DNA from: Myxococcus stipitatus
Lineage (GTDB): Bacteria; Myxococcota; Myxococcia; Myxococcales; Myxococcaceae
NCBI RefSeq assembly: GCF_021412625.1
Contig: NZ_JAKCFI010000006.1
Span: 310,001 to 374,000 of the forward strand
Reading direction: 5' to 3'
DNA: 64,000 bases
Below, one piece after another: positions 1 through 8,385 of this stretch (position 1 is its first letter; the number at the start of each line of letters is the position of its first letter). Made by a program: the position numbers and the translations under genes. Below the pieces are notes generated by a model, which worked only from the letters and a program-made list of their open reading frames with translations, had not been told where the DNA came from and did not search any database.

Positions 1-1
1 C

Positions 2-301
2 TCCGACCACCACATGCGCGCGGAGGCCCAGCACGCCATGTTCGAGCAGCAGCTGGCCGAGGAGCTGGAGGCCATGGAGCTGGGCCCGGACCTGCGCGCG
101 GAGGCGCTGGCCGTGGTGGAGCGCATCTACGCGGCGTTCGACACCATGTTCGACGGGCTGCGCATCCACCTGGAGCACGAGCGCGCCGACGAGGCCCGGC
201 CGCGCCTGGCGATGCCCGCGAACCCGGACGAGGCGCCCGCGAGCGACGACGCGTCCGCCGAGGACACCGTCATCCAGCTCACCGGGGAGCGCGCCGCCTG
301 A
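2..301 (+). CDS. C-terminal end of an unknown protein (window edge)
   Basis: The frame is already open at base 2 (it begins Ser-Asp-His-His), so the N-terminus lies outside the window and the ATG at 14 is probably internal. About 99 residues are visible. They are mostly amphipathic helix rich in Glu, Ala and Leu, followed by a disordered acidic Ala/Asp/Pro tail that starts near residue 75. The helical part with its His-His and Glu residues vaguely recalls the last helices of heme-oxygenase-like (iron-containing redox enzyme) proteins, but this is only a weak impression. It points toward the minus-strand sigma-factor operon and ends 24 bases before it, so the two are convergent. Confidence 0.55.
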   Translation, partial: SDHHMRAEAQHAMFEQQLAEELEAMELGPDLRAEALAVVERIYAAFDTMFDGLRIHLEHERADEARPRLAMPANPDEAPASDDASAEDTVIQLTGERAA

Positions 302-325
302 GGGGGCGCGCCCGGGGACTCCACC

Positions 326-784
326 TCAGCGCGACGGCGGGGACAGCACGAGGATGAGCTCCCCGCCCACGTGCTTGCCGGCCTTCTGGTAGACGGCGCC
401 CTGCCGGCCCAGCTCCACGTCCAGCGTGGGCTGGCGGGGGATGGCGACGCGCACCGTGGCGATGCCGTCCTTCATGCCCAGCAGCTGCAGGGAGGCGTTG
501 CTGCCGTTGGGCAGCTTCACCTCCACCGGCTTCTTGTCCCCCACCTCCAGCACCTCCATGGAGATGCGCTTGAAGGAGGTGAAGTTGAAGTTCTGCTTCT
601 CGAACTGCTCCTTCATCTTCACCAGCTCCGGGGGCTCGACCTCGGAGCCCTTCCGGGACGCCAGCACCACCTCCGCCTGGACGCGGACCTTCTGCTCCTC
701 CTGGGCCCGTGCCACCAGCGGCATGAGCAGCCCCAGTCCCAGTACGGCCAGGAGCACTCGACCCGACGTCACATGCGTTCTCAC
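326..784 (-). CDS. Secreted protein of the ECF sigma operon
   Basis: This 152-residue protein starts with a clear Sec signal peptide: a basic start, a hydrophobic stretch over about residues 10-24, and a probable signal-peptidase cut at ARA-Q around residue 27. The mature part is charged, beta-rich and without recognised motifs or cysteines, so it is probably periplasmic. Its ATG overlaps the stop of the upstream anti-sigma gene by four bases (781-784), which implies translational coupling in the order sigma, anti-sigma, this gene. Proteins in this position often belong to the same envelope-stress response, but no specific function can be read from the sequence. Confidence 0.8.
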   Translation of the reverse strand: MRTHVTSGRVLLAVLGLGLLMPLVARAQEEQKVRVQAEVVLASRKGSEVEPPELVKMKEQFEKQNFNFTSFKRISMEVLEVGDKKPVEVKLPNGSNASLQLLGMKDGIATVRVAIPRQPTLDVELGRQGAVYQKAGKHVGGELILVLSPPSR

Positions 785-1431
785 AGGGGACCTCCCGAAG
801 GCCTCTCGACGTCCGTCTTCGGCTTGGGGCCGGGCTGCCGGCCTCCCTTGCGAAGACCACCCACATCCTCTTGCAGCTCCTCGTCCTCCTCGGAGGACGA
901 CGCGCCGTTCTGCACCTCGTCATCCACCAGCCAGATGATGGTGCCACCATTGTCGGTCTCCATCACCACCGGCGCCACCCGGGCGTCCTGGTAGGGTTGG
1001 ATGGCCTTCACCGTCATCCGCTCGCCGGCGTACCCCACCGGGGCCCTGTCCCGCATCAACAGGGGCACCGCCACCAGCGCCAGCACCGCCGCCGTGGCGA
1101 ACGAGGAGACCATGGCCGTGCGCTGGTAGAGGAACATCTCCGACAAGGACAGCCTCAGCCGCTCCAACAGGGGCGGCTTCTCCGGCGTCACCCGCGCCAT
1201 CACCTTCAGGGCGAAGTCCTTGAAGTCGACGTCGTCCACCGCCATGTCCAGGCCGACCCGGAGCAGGCCCGACTCCGCGCGCAGGTCCGCCGCGCGCCCC
1301 GTGCAGTCGCGGCACGCGGAGAGATGGCGCTCCACGTTGACCCGCTCCGCGGGGGTCAGCTCTCCGTCGACGTACGGAGAGAGCATGGGGACGAAACGCT
1401 CACATGCGGGATTTCCGGCCATAACCTTCAC
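781..1431 (-). CDS. Zinc-finger anti-sigma factor
   Basis: This 216-residue protein has the layout of a ZAS-type membrane anti-sigma factor. The N-terminal domain carries Cys10 and the His36-x3-Cys40-x2-Cys43 zinc motif that clamps an ECF sigma factor in the cytoplasm. A single membrane helix follows at about residues 106-126, and then a periplasmic part that ends in an acidic and proline-rich tail. The gene lies 63 bases downstream of an ECF sigma gene on the same strand, so it is very probably the cognate inhibitor. It overlaps the next gene by four bases. The order matches the rpoE1 locus known from Myxococcus, although orthology cannot be proven here. Confidence 0.9.
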   Translation of the reverse strand: MKVMAGNPACERFVPMLSPYVDGELTPAERVNVERHLSACRDCTGRAADLRAESGLLRVGLDMAVDDVDFKDFALKVMARVTPEKPPLLERLRLSLSEMFLYQRTAMVSSFATAAVLALVAVPLLMRDRAPVGYAGERMTVKAIQPYQDARVAPVVMETDNGGTIIWLVDDEVQNGASSSEEDEELQEDVGGLRKGGRQPGPKPKTDVERPSGGPL

Positions 1432-1494
1432 CCTGCTCGGTGGTGGGGATGCGATCGCTGTGACGCGGGGGTCCCTCGGATATTCGAGGCCCCC

Positions 1495-2121
1495 TCATTC
1501 GTTCCCCACCCCACTCTTCGCTTCGTCCAACTCCAGGTATTCACTGAGGATTTTCTGGACCTTGGCCCGGGCATGGAAGAGGCGGCTCATCACGGTGCCC
1601 TTGGGGATGTCCAGGGTCCGGGCGAGGTCCTCGTAGGACATGCCCTCGATTTCCCGCAGCAGGAGGATGGCGCGGTGCTTCTCCGGGACGGTGCCCAGGG
1701 CCTCCTGGATTTTCTCCGCCAGCTCCCGCCGCAGCGCGCTCTTCTGGGGGTTGGTGCCCAGGCGGCTGCCCAGCGCGCCGATGCGCGCCTCGGACAGGTC
1801 CATGGCCTGGGTTTCGTCGAACTCCACCGCTTCACCGCCGCCGCCGCGCTTGCGCAGCACGTCGATGCAGATGTTCACGGTGATGCGGTAGAGCCAGGTG
1901 TAGAAGGACGAGTCGCCCTTGAAGTGGTCCAGGTACTTGTAGACCTTGACGAACGCCTCCTGGGAGACGTCCATCGCTTCCTCCTTGTCCTTGAGCATTC
2001 CGAGCGCGACGGCGTACACCTTGCGCTGGTAGCGCTCGACGAGGAGCTTGAAGGCGCGTTGGTCGCCGCTGCGGACGCGCTTGACGAGTGTGAGGTCGTC
2101 GGTGGCCAATGGGTGCGGCAA
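1495..2121 (-). CDS. ECF RNA polymerase sigma factor (RpoE-like)
   Basis: This 208-residue protein has both conserved sigma-70 regions of an extracytoplasmic-function factor. Region 2 covers about residues 20-95 and includes the DVSQEAFVKVY segment and the WLYRITVN helix. Region 4 covers about residues 140-200, with LREIEGMSYEDLA followed by a KGTVMSRLFHAR recognition helix. The linker is rather long. It is the first gene of a three-gene operon with its anti-sigma factor. The strongest candidate homologue is myxobacterial RpoE1, which is involved in motility behaviour. The start is uncertain: the first usable codon is TTG at 2121, a second TTG lies four codons later, and neither has a good ribosome site. 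Confidence 0.93.
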   Translation of the reverse strand: MPHPLATDDLTLVKRVRSGDQRAFKLLVERYQRKVYAVALGMLKDKEEAMDVSQEAFVKVYKYLDHFKGDSSFYTWLYRITVNICIDVLRKRGGGGEAVEFDETQAMDLSEARIGALGSRLGTNPQKSALRRELAEKIQEALGTVPEKHRAILLLREIEGMSYEDLARTLDIPKGTVMSRLFHARAKVQKILSEYLELDEAKSGVGNE

Positions 2122-2186
2122 CGTACCACAAGCCGGCCATCACCGAGGACTTTCGCGCGACGTGCTGGTCTCCCCGGTCGGCGCCC

Positions 2187-3110
2187 CTAGAGGCTCACGA
2201 GCGCCAGCACCACCAGCGCGATGCCCGCCAGGAAGAGCAACGCCCCGAAGGCGACCCGGTCCCACTGCCCCTGGGCCACCGCGCCGTCCTCCGGGTCCGA
2301 GCGGAACTGGTGCAGCACGTTCCAGAACATCCTCGGCCCCAGGCGGCGGTTCGTCCGCGAGCGGCGGCCCTCCGAATCCCGGAGGTCCGCGTCCTCCTCC
2401 ACGTCCCGGGGGGCCAGGCCGAGCGGCGCGGGGCCGCCTCGGAGCGCCTCCAGGGGGCGTTGGGTGCCAGGGGCCGGGGGCTCGGCCGCCTGCCCGCTCC
2501 GGGCGGCCGCCTCCGAGTGGCGCACCTCCGGCGGGGGCTCGAGGCGGACGCTGGCGGCGCGCTCGCGGGCCTCGTCGGGGGAGCGGGACGACAGCACCCA
2601 CAGGCCCCGCGTCACGCCGTCCTGGCCGGTGCGCGCGTCGCGCAGCTCGGCGAAGCCCTGGCCCTTGAGGGCGTCGCGGAAGGCGGCCTGGCCCTCCTTC
2701 CGCTGGGGCAGGGCGGCGGCGGACTCGGCGTAGGCGGCGAAGAAGGTCCACAGCCGCTCCGCGCGCTCGCTGCTGGAGGACTGCGAGGGCTTGAGCAGGG
2801 CGGCCAGCAGCGCCGCGTCCGAGCCGAAGCGCTTGCCCAGGGTCTCCTGGTCCGCGACCTTCTCCAGGCCCGGTGGCACCAGCTCCTTCACGGCGCGCAC
2901 CGGGGTGCGCTCCTGGCCGCCCAGCGTGGGCTTCCCGGGAGGCAGCGTGGGCACCTCCCCGCCGAAGTCGTCCTGGAGGGTGACGACGGGAGGGAAGTCC
3001 ACGACGCCCTCCAGGTCGGGCGAGCGCGGGCCGGCCTCGCCGGGGGCGCGCGGGCCCCCTTCCGCACCGGGAAGCGTGACGCGCGGCGGAATGCGGATGG
3101 AGGTGGACAT
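2187..3110 (-). CDS. Hypothetical protein with C-terminal membrane anchor
   Basis: This 307-residue protein is not recognised. I chose the ATG at 3110 because a strong ribosome site (AAGGGGAGG, 3119-3127) lies just upstream; the frame stays open to 3389, but that extension is Gly/Pro/Arg-rich and looks non-coding. The N-terminal third is disordered and rich in Pro and Gly. A charged helical domain spans roughly residues 85-190 and contains a run of four serines. A low-complexity linker follows, and the protein ends in one hydrophobic helix over the last 20 residues, like a tail-anchored protein. It lies upstream of the ECF sigma gene on the same strand but is separated from it by 65 bases. 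Confidence 0.75.
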   Translation of the reverse strand: MSTSIRIPPRVTLPGAEGGPRAPGEAGPRSPDLEGVVDFPPVVTLQDDFGGEVPTLPPGKPTLGGQERTPVRAVKELVPPGLEKVADQETLGKRFGSDAALLAALLKPSQSSSSERAERLWTFFAAYAESAAALPQRKEGQAAFRDALKGQGFAELRDARTGQDGVTRGLWVLSSRSPDEARERAASVRLEPPPEVRHSEAAARSGQAAEPPAPGTQRPLEALRGGPAPLGLAPRDVEEDADLRDSEGRRSRTNRRLGPRMFWNVLHQFRSDPEDGAVAQGQWDRVAFGALLFLAGIALVVLALVSL

Positions 3111-3431
3111 GGACGGAGCCTCCCCTTGCGAACGTTGGGAGCCTAACGCGGGGCGCTCCCGGGTGCCGGCCCGGGGGCCTGGCGAAGTGTCCACCAATGA
3201 AGAAGTCACGCTCAGCATGACGGGGGCATCCGAGGACGCCATCCCGTCATCGATGTGGAGGCCAGCTGGGGCCACGGGCTCCGCCGCGCCGCGGGGAGTC
3301 GAGGGGGACGCGGGCGCGCCCCGAGGGCCGTGCCCCCACCCACCTCGCGGCCCATCTCCGGGCCCCTTCATGTCACCGATGTGGCCCATTTCCCGGATTC
3401 TCGCGCGGAGCGAGGGCCGGGTTGCGCCGGC
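3111..3431. other. Intergenic stretch without a supported gene
   Basis: These 321 bases separate two minus-strand genes. They hold the ribosome site of the gene starting at 3110 and presumably its promoter. The minus frame continuing to 3389 is compositionally poor (Gly, Pro and Arg runs) and I do not consider it coding. No hairpin terminator or repeat stood out. Confidence 0.5.
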
Positions 3432-3968
3432 CTACTCGCCCGGGTTCTCGACCTCGACGGGCGTCGTCATGCCGTTGGAGTCGAGGCGGACGCGGTAGAC
3501 GGTGTTGAGCCCGTCGCCGTCCACGTCGCCGCGCGCCAGGCACGACACCTCCGGCTCGCCCACCGGGCTCTCCTGCAACACCACCTCGTATTGGAAGTTC
3601 ACCTTCTCTCCCGGGTCGAAGCCCAGGTGGAGGAAGGCCTCGTCCTTGGGGAAGGGCACGGGCTTGCCGGCGCGCGGCACCTCGCGAGGCTCCGGCCCGG
3701 CGACGAGGTAGCCCCCGTGCTCGTCCCGCCACGCCTGCGCCGCGTCACACAGGGCGAGCACGTTGACGCGCGCCTCCGTGTCGAGCGGAGAGCCTGCCTG
3801 GGCCGGGCCGCCTCCAGCCCGGGGACCCGTGTCCGGCGCGAGCGCGGTCCGGCTGGCGAGGAGCACCCCGGCGGCGACGCCCAGCACGACGAGCCCCGCG
3901 ACGACGAGCGGCCACTTCTTCCCGGGGCGCCCTCCCGGGGGTGACGGCGTCGGCGTGCGCTCGCTCAT
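3432..3968 (-). CDS. Pilin-like single-pass membrane protein
   Basis: This 178-residue protein starts with a proline-rich, basic cytoplasmic end followed by one hydrophobic helix at about residues 20-40. The remaining periplasmic part contains a pattern seen in pseudopilin-like proteins of myxobacteria: a helix with a DAAQAWRDEHGGY motif, then a beta-rich domain ending near DVDGDGLNTVYRV, which resembles a calcium-binding loop. No type IV prepilin peptidase motif (Gly-Phe-x3-Glu) is evident, so assembly as a true pilin is doubtful. The ATG overlaps the hemF stop by four bases, so it is probably translated from the hemF messenger. Confidence 0.8.
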   Translation of the reverse strand: MSERTPTPSPPGGRPGKKWPLVVAGLVVLGVAAGVLLASRTALAPDTGPRAGGGPAQAGSPLDTEARVNVLALCDAAQAWRDEHGGYLVAGPEPREVPRAGKPVPFPKDEAFLHLGFDPGEKVNFQYEVVLQESPVGEPEVSCLARGDVDGDGLNTVYRVRLDSNGMTTPVEVENPGE

Positions 3969-4888
3969 GCCTTGCCGGCTCCCGCGTCGAGCGACGCCCA
4001 GTCGCGGGGGGTGCGCAGCACGTCCACCAGCCGCGCCTCCCAGGAGCCCGGCTCCGGCTGGAAGTCGTAGCGCCAGCGCGTCTGGGGCGGCAGGGACATG
4101 AGGATGGACTCCACGCGCCCGCGCGTCTCCAGGCCGAAGACGGTGCCCCGGTCGTAGACGAGGTTGAACTCCACATAGCGCCCGCGCCGCACCTCCTGCC
4201 ACAGCCGCTGCGCGTCCGTGTAGGGCACGGCCTTGCGCCGCTCGGCGATGGGCAGGTACGCGTCCAGGAAGGCGCGCCCGCAGTCCTGGACGAAGGCCAG
4301 CTCGCGCTCCAGGTCACCGCCCATGTTCTCGAAGAAGATGCCGCCCACCCCGCGCGACTCCTCGCGGTGGCGCAGGAAGAAGTACTGGTCGCACGCCTCC
4401 TTGAAGCGCGGGTAGAACGCCGGGTCGTGCCGGTCGCACGCGGCCTTGTGCACGCGGTGGAAGTGCGCGGCGTCCTCTTCGTAGAGGTAGTACGGCGTCA
4501 GGTCCGCCCCGCCGCCGAACCACGCCTTCCCGCCCTGGTGGATGAAGCGGTAGTTGGCGTGCACGGTGGGCACGTGGGGGTTGCGTGGATGGAGCACCAG
4601 CGACAGCCCGCCGGCCCAGAAGGAGCGGCCCTCGCCCTGGAGCCTGCGGGCGAACTGCTCCTCCAGCTCGCCGTACACGACGGAGGTGTTGACGCCGGCC
4701 TTCTCCAGCACGGCGCCGTCCTCCAGCACCCGGGTGCGCCCGCCGCCGCCGCCGGGCCGCTGCCACGCGTCCTCGCGGAAGCGCGCCTGCCCGTCCAACC
4801 GCTCGAGGCCCGCGCAGATGTCGTCCTGCAGCGACTGGATGAAGGCCGTCATGCGCGCCTTCAGGCTCTCCACGTCCACCTTCGTCAT
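3965..4888 (-). CDS. hemF: Oxygen-dependent coproporphyrinogen III oxidase
   Basis: This 307-residue cytoplasmic enzyme performs the aerobic oxidative decarboxylation of coproporphyrinogen III to protoporphyrinogen IX in heme synthesis. Length and sequence fit HemF throughout. Family landmarks visible include the substrate-pocket segment with HPRNPHVPTVHANYR near residue 100-115, the GGADLTPYYLYEEDA segment near 130-145, the GIFFENM segment, and the C-terminal GRYVEFNLVYDRGT and RVESILMSLP blocks. It is followed by a pilin-like gene with a four-base overlap. No other heme gene is adjacent. A minus-strand gene for an exported Ig-like protein lies upstream. Confidence 0.97.
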   Translation of the reverse strand: MTKVDVESLKARMTAFIQSLQDDICAGLERLDGQARFREDAWQRPGGGGGRTRVLEDGAVLEKAGVNTSVVYGELEEQFARRLQGEGRSFWAGGLSLVLHPRNPHVPTVHANYRFIHQGGKAWFGGGADLTPYYLYEEDAAHFHRVHKAACDRHDPAFYPRFKEACDQYFFLRHREESRGVGGIFFENMGGDLERELAFVQDCGRAFLDAYLPIAERRKAVPYTDAQRLWQEVRRGRYVEFNLVYDRGTVFGLETRGRVESILMSLPPQTRWRYDFQPEPGSWEARLVDVLRTPRDWASLDAGAGKA

Positions 4889-4910
4889 GCGTGCTCCCGC
4901 CGGTTTCGGC

Positions 4911-5666
4911 TCACTGCTGCGCGGAGTAGTCGGCCGGGGCCTCGAAGTCCACAGGAGGAACGGCCGGCGCGTGGTGCCCGGCCGCGTCGAAGGCCTCGAT
5001 GCGCGCGCGGTAGCTGCGGCCGTCCTCCAGGGCGAAGGTGCCGCTGCACGCCTCGTGGCCGATGAAGGCCGTGTTGTTGACGATGGGCACCACGTACTGC
5101 TGGACGCTCGGGCCGGCGCGGCGCGGCTCCAGCTTCACCACGAGATAGGAGGGGCTCTCCTCGCGCAGCGACAGGTTCAGGCGCACGAAGCGGGCGGTGC
5201 CCTGCGGGGTGCTCCGCAGGAAGCCCTCGGAGACGGCGGGGCGCTTCTGCCAGCGCGGGGGCTGGGTGTCGGCGCCCTTGCCCGTGCGCCACTCGGGCAG
5301 CAGCGCGCCCCGGCCGTTGAGCAGCGCCACGCCCGGCAGCATCTCGTCGAGCTTCAACGTGTAGCGCTTGTCCGGCTCCAGCGGGGCCGACACCTTGAGG
5401 ACGACGGTGGCCCGGCCCAGGCTGCTCTCCCAGCCCTTCAGGACCTTCACCTCCGCCTCGTGTCCCTCCGTCACCAGGCGCAGCTTCTTGCCCACCAGCC
5501 CGATGACCGGCTCGCGGGCGGTGCCCACGCCCTCCAGCAGGAAGCGGCTGTTGATGGGGACGATGGCCCCCGGCGTGGGGAACAGCTGCACGCCATCCCC
5601 CAGGCACTGGGCGGCGGCGGCGGGAGCGAACAACAGGGCGACGAGCGACAGGAGGATTCGAGGCAC
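4911..5666 (-). CDS. Exported protein with Ig-like domain
   Basis: I chose the GTG at 5666 because it opens directly onto a signal peptide (basic residue, then a Leu/Val/Ala core, probable cut at AAA-Q near residue 19); the frame is open further to 5951, but that part overlaps the divergent gene's control region and looks non-coding. The 251-residue protein has a first beta-rich domain, up to about residue 115, with phrases typical of bacterial Ig-like repeats (PINSRFLLEG, LEPDKRYTLKL). A second beta-rich part follows and contains single cysteines. It is probably periplasmic or surface exposed, and the function is unknown. Confidence 0.75.
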   Translation of the reverse strand: MPRILLSLVALLFAPAAAAQCLGDGVQLFPTPGAIVPINSRFLLEGVGTAREPVIGLVGKKLRLVTEGHEAEVKVLKGWESSLGRATVVLKVSAPLEPDKRYTLKLDEMLPGVALLNGRGALLPEWRTGKGADTQPPRWQKRPAVSEGFLRSTPQGTARFVRLNLSLREESPSYLVVKLEPRRAGPSVQQYVVPIVNNTAFIGHEACSGTFALEDGRSYRARIEAFDAAGHHAPAVPPVDFEAPADYSAQQ

Positions 5667-5838
5667 GATGCCCCGAGTCTGCGCCGCTGCGGCGAGGATG
5701 CCAACCGGCGTCGCGCGGAGCCGCGATATGGGGACACCCGCCGTGCGTTTCCAGGAGCAGACGGCGCGCAATCCTCCCGCCCCGGTGACGCGCTGGTCGC
5801 CCGCCTCCACTCCAACCGGGGCACCCTGGACACGAACG

Positions 5839-6435
5839 ATGAACTCACGCCTCGCGATGTGGGCGATGGCCGGGCTTTGCCTGCTGGGAGCCTGGGGCTG
5901 CGCGACGACACAGGACCCGCGAAAGCAGCTGCTGGAAGGCACCAGCGGCAACGCCGTCTACAAGCTCGAGCCCGTGCAGCTGGCGGACACCATCCGCCAC
6001 CTGCTCACCGAGCAGCGCTACGAGCTGCTGCCCACCTCCGACCCGCTCTACCTCAAGACCACGTGGCGCATCGACGGCGCGCTGGACATGGGTGGCAGCT
6101 GGTCCCGCATGCTCATCCAGTTGGTCCCCCTGGGCGACGGGCGGACCGCGGTGCGGGCCTTCCGCATGGGCTACACCACCACGGGGCGGGCCTCCTCGCA
6201 CCCGGGCCTCGCCTCCAACCAGAAGGACTCCGGCAAGGCGGAAGGCGGCGTCACGGGCAGCTACGTGGTGGGCGAGCCCCTGTCCCCGGCGAAGCCCTCC
6301 GTCAAGCGCGCCGGCGACTTCGAGTGGGCGCTGCTGGCCCGCGTCGACCCGAAGCTGGGCGCGCACCTGGAGGCGCGCGCCAACGACTACATCGCCACGG
6401 GCAGGCACGACCCGAGCGAGCCCACCGAGGAGTGA
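5839..6435 (+). CDS. Lipoprotein of unknown function
   Basis: This 198-residue protein begins with a lipoprotein signal: basic start, hydrophobic stretch and a lipobox ending in Cys21 (LGAWGC). The mature part is a compact alpha/beta domain. It contains the pattern TIRHLLTEQRYELLPTSD followed by beta strands, which resembles small outer-membrane-attached lipoproteins such as the BamC or LptE-like class, but I cannot name the family. It is transcribed away from the exported Ig-like protein at 4911-5666, leaving a 172-base divergent control region with no obvious operator. Confidence 0.82.
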   Translation: MNSRLAMWAMAGLCLLGAWGCATTQDPRKQLLEGTSGNAVYKLEPVQLADTIRHLLTEQRYELLPTSDPLYLKTTWRIDGALDMGGSWSRMLIQLVPLGDGRTAVRAFRMGYTTTGRASSHPGLASNQKDSGKAEGGVTGSYVVGEPLSPAKPSVKRAGDFEWALLARVDPKLGAHLEARANDYIATGRHDPSEPTEE

Positions 6436-6453
6436 GCGCGGGAGGCCCCCGGC

Positions 6454-6744
6454 TCAATGCACGCCCGCATCGTCCTCGCGCAGGACGATGGGGCCGTACT
6501 TGGCCTCGTAGCGGTTGAGGTTGTCCTGCATCGCCATCATCAACCGCTTCATGTGCTTGGGGCTGGTGATGACGCGCGAGCGGACCTTGGCGCGGAGCTG
6601 CTGCGGCTGGACGTAGATGAAGTCCAGGGTGAACTCCGTGTCGGTGTGGTTCACGAGGGCCATGTTGACGTACTGACCGTTGGCCACGTCCTCGTCGATT
6701 TGAATCTGCAACTGCATGTCCGGGGGCTTCGGAGTGTCCGCCAT
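6454..6744 (-). CDS. DUF3467 family small protein
   Basis: This 96-residue protein matches the DUF3467 pattern: an N-terminal strand pair (LQIQIDEDVANGQYVNMALV), the NHTDTEFTLDFIYVQP core, the ARVRSRVITSP-like block (here RAKVRSRVITSPKH), and a C-terminal helix with LNRYEAKYG. Members are small cytoplasmic proteins found in many bacteria, and their role is unknown. It is convergent with the lipoprotein gene that ends at 6435 and divergent from the hydrolase gene at 6793. The gap to the latter is only 48 bases, so their promoters must overlap. Confidence 0.92.
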   Translation of the reverse strand: MADTPKPPDMQLQIQIDEDVANGQYVNMALVNHTDTEFTLDFIYVQPQQLRAKVRSRVITSPKHMKRLMMAMQDNLNRYEAKYGPIVLREDDAGVH

Positions 6745-6792
6745 GAGGCAGGGGGCATAGCGCCTGCGCCCCCGCGTGACCAGCGTGTCCTG

Positions 6793-7614
6793 ATGAATGC
6801 GTCTCGCGCCGTGGAACCGGACAAGACCGCCCCCTTCGAACTGGGCCAGGGTGACGATACCTGTCTGCTACTCCACGGCTTCACGGGCAGTCCCTGGGAT
6901 GTGCGACCTCTGGGAGAGGCCCTGGCGGCCCGGGGAATGCACGTGGTGGCGCCCCGGCTGCCGGGCCACGGCACCACCCCGCAGGCGCTGCTGCGCGTCA
7001 CGTGGCGGGATTGGTGGGACGCGGCCCGGGCGGCGCTCGACGAGGTGGGAGGGGGACACCGGCGCGTCGCGGTGGCGGGGCTGTCCATGGGGGCGCTGCT
7101 CGCCCTGAAGCTGGCGGCGGAGCACCCGGAGGCGGTGCGCGCGCTGGTGCTGGTGGCGCCGGCCCTGCGCTTCCGGGGCGCGCGCATGCGGCTCATCCGC
7201 CAGCTGTCGCGCACGCCGGTGCTGGAGTGGGCCCACCCCTGGGTCCAGAAGACGGGCACGGACATCTCCGACCCACGCGCCCTGGCCGAGGCGCCGCTGC
7301 TGCCCGCCTTCCCGGTGGCGCGCCTGCGCGACCTCTGCGAGCTGCAGGACCTGGCCACCCGACAGGTGGGCCGGGTGCGCTGCCCCACCCTGGTCGCGGT
7401 GGCCGAGCAGGACCACGTGGTGGACCCGGAGGGAGGCCACTGGCTGGCGCGGCACCTGACGGCGTCGCCCTCCGTGCGCTGCGTTTCGCTGCGGCGGGGC
7501 TTCCACATCATCCCCCGGGACGTGGACGGGCCGCTGCTCGCCTCGGAGGTGGGGGACTTCCTGGCGCGGTGGCGATACTTTGGGGAATGGGAGCCACAAC
7601 CCGCGCACACGTGA
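6793..7614 (+). CDS. Alpha/beta hydrolase (esterase / monoacylglycerol lipase type)
   Basis: This 273-residue enzyme has all serine-hydrolase landmarks: the oxyanion segment LLLHGFTGSP near residue 30, the nucleophile elbow GLSMG with Ser98, the acid in VAEQDHVVDPEG and the histidine in RGFHIIPRDVDG near the C-terminus. The closest resemblance is to carboxylesterases and monoacylglycerol lipases of the YvaK/Est30 type, which act on short- or medium-chain esters. No signal peptide is seen, so it is probably cytoplasmic. It leads an apparent run of genes continuing with the LolD-like ATPase 54 bases downstream, which hints at lipid handling, though this is inference. Confidence 0.88.
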   Translation: MNASRAVEPDKTAPFELGQGDDTCLLLHGFTGSPWDVRPLGEALAARGMHVVAPRLPGHGTTPQALLRVTWRDWWDAARAALDEVGGGHRRVAVAGLSMGALLALKLAAEHPEAVRALVLVAPALRFRGARMRLIRQLSRTPVLEWAHPWVQKTGTDISDPRALAEAPLLPAFPVARLRDLCELQDLATRQVGRVRCPTLVAVAEQDHVVDPEGGHWLARHLTASPSVRCVSLRRGFHIIPRDVDGPLLASEVGDFLARWRYFGEWEPQPAHT

Positions 7615-7668
7615 CGCGCGGTGGGGCGACGGCGAAACACGGCCGCTCCGTGTATCACCCCGGGACCC

Positions 7669-8385
7669 ATGTCCGTGTCCGACTCCCCGCCACTCGTCGA
7701 GCTGCGTGACGTCACCAAGTCCTACGCGGAGGGCGACACCTCGCGAGAGGTCCTCTCCGGCGTCCAGCTGACGCTGCGGCGGGGCGAGTTCGTGGTGCTG
7801 TTGGGGCGCAGCGGCTCCGGGAAGTCCACGCTGCTCAACCTCATCAGCGGCATCGACCTGCCGAGCAGGGGCGAGGTCCTCGTGCGAGGCAGAAGCCTGG
7901 GCGGGATGAGCGAGCGCGAGCGCACGCTCCTGCGCCGCGAGCACGTGGGCTTCATCTTCCAGGCGTTCAACCTGCTGCCCACGTTGACGGTGGAGGAGAA
8001 CGTCCGGCTCCCCCTCGAGCTCAACGGGCGCGGCGCGGCGGAGGCGGGCGAGCGGGCGCGGGCGCTGCTGGAGCGGGTGGGGCTGCGCGCGCGGGCGGAC
8101 AGCTTCCCGGACCGGCTCTCCGGAGGTGAGCAGCAGCGCGTCGCGGTGGCGCGGGCGCTGGCCCACGCGCCGCCGCTGCTCCTGGCGGACGAGCCCACCG
8201 GCAACCTGGACGAGGCCACGGGCCGGCAGGTGCTGGACCTGCTGGAGGACCTCACCCGCCAGGGCGACGCGTGCGCGCTCGTCGTCACGCACGAGCCGGG
8301 GCTGGTGGCCCGCGCGGACCGGGTGCTGGAGATGGCGGCGGGGAAGCTGGTGGAGCGCGAGTCGCACCAGAAAGGGCTCCGCTGA
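7669..8385 (+). CDS. ABC transporter ATP-binding protein, LolD/MacB type
   Basis: This 238-residue ATPase has the Walker A GRSGSGKS near residue 50, the Q-loop FQAFNLLPTLTVEENV typical of the LolD/MacB/FtsE group, the signature LSGGEQQRVAVARAL, Walker B LLLADEPTGNLD and the H-loop ending THE. The start at 7669 was chosen because the family begins a few residues before the first strand. The stop overlaps the ATG of the permease gene by one base (TGATG at 8383-8387), so the two subunits are certainly co-expressed. Such ATPases power mechanotransmission transporters that pull lipids or lipoproteins from the inner membrane. Confidence 0.95.
   Translation: MSVSDSPPLVELRDVTKSYAEGDTSREVLSGVQLTLRRGEFVVLLGRSGSGKSTLLNLISGIDLPSRGEVLVRGRSLGGMSERERTLLRREHVGFIFQAFNLLPTLTVEENVRLPLELNGRGAAEAGERARALLERVGLRARADSFPDRLSGGEQQRVAVARALAHAPPLLLADEPTGNLDEATGRQVLDLLEDLTRQGDACALVVTHEPGLVARADRVLEMAAGKLVERESHQKGLR

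Noticed and set aside
3111..3389. N-terminal extension of the gene at 2187-3110
   Set aside because: Low-complexity Gly/Pro sequence with no start signal; a strong ribosome site supports the ATG at 3110.
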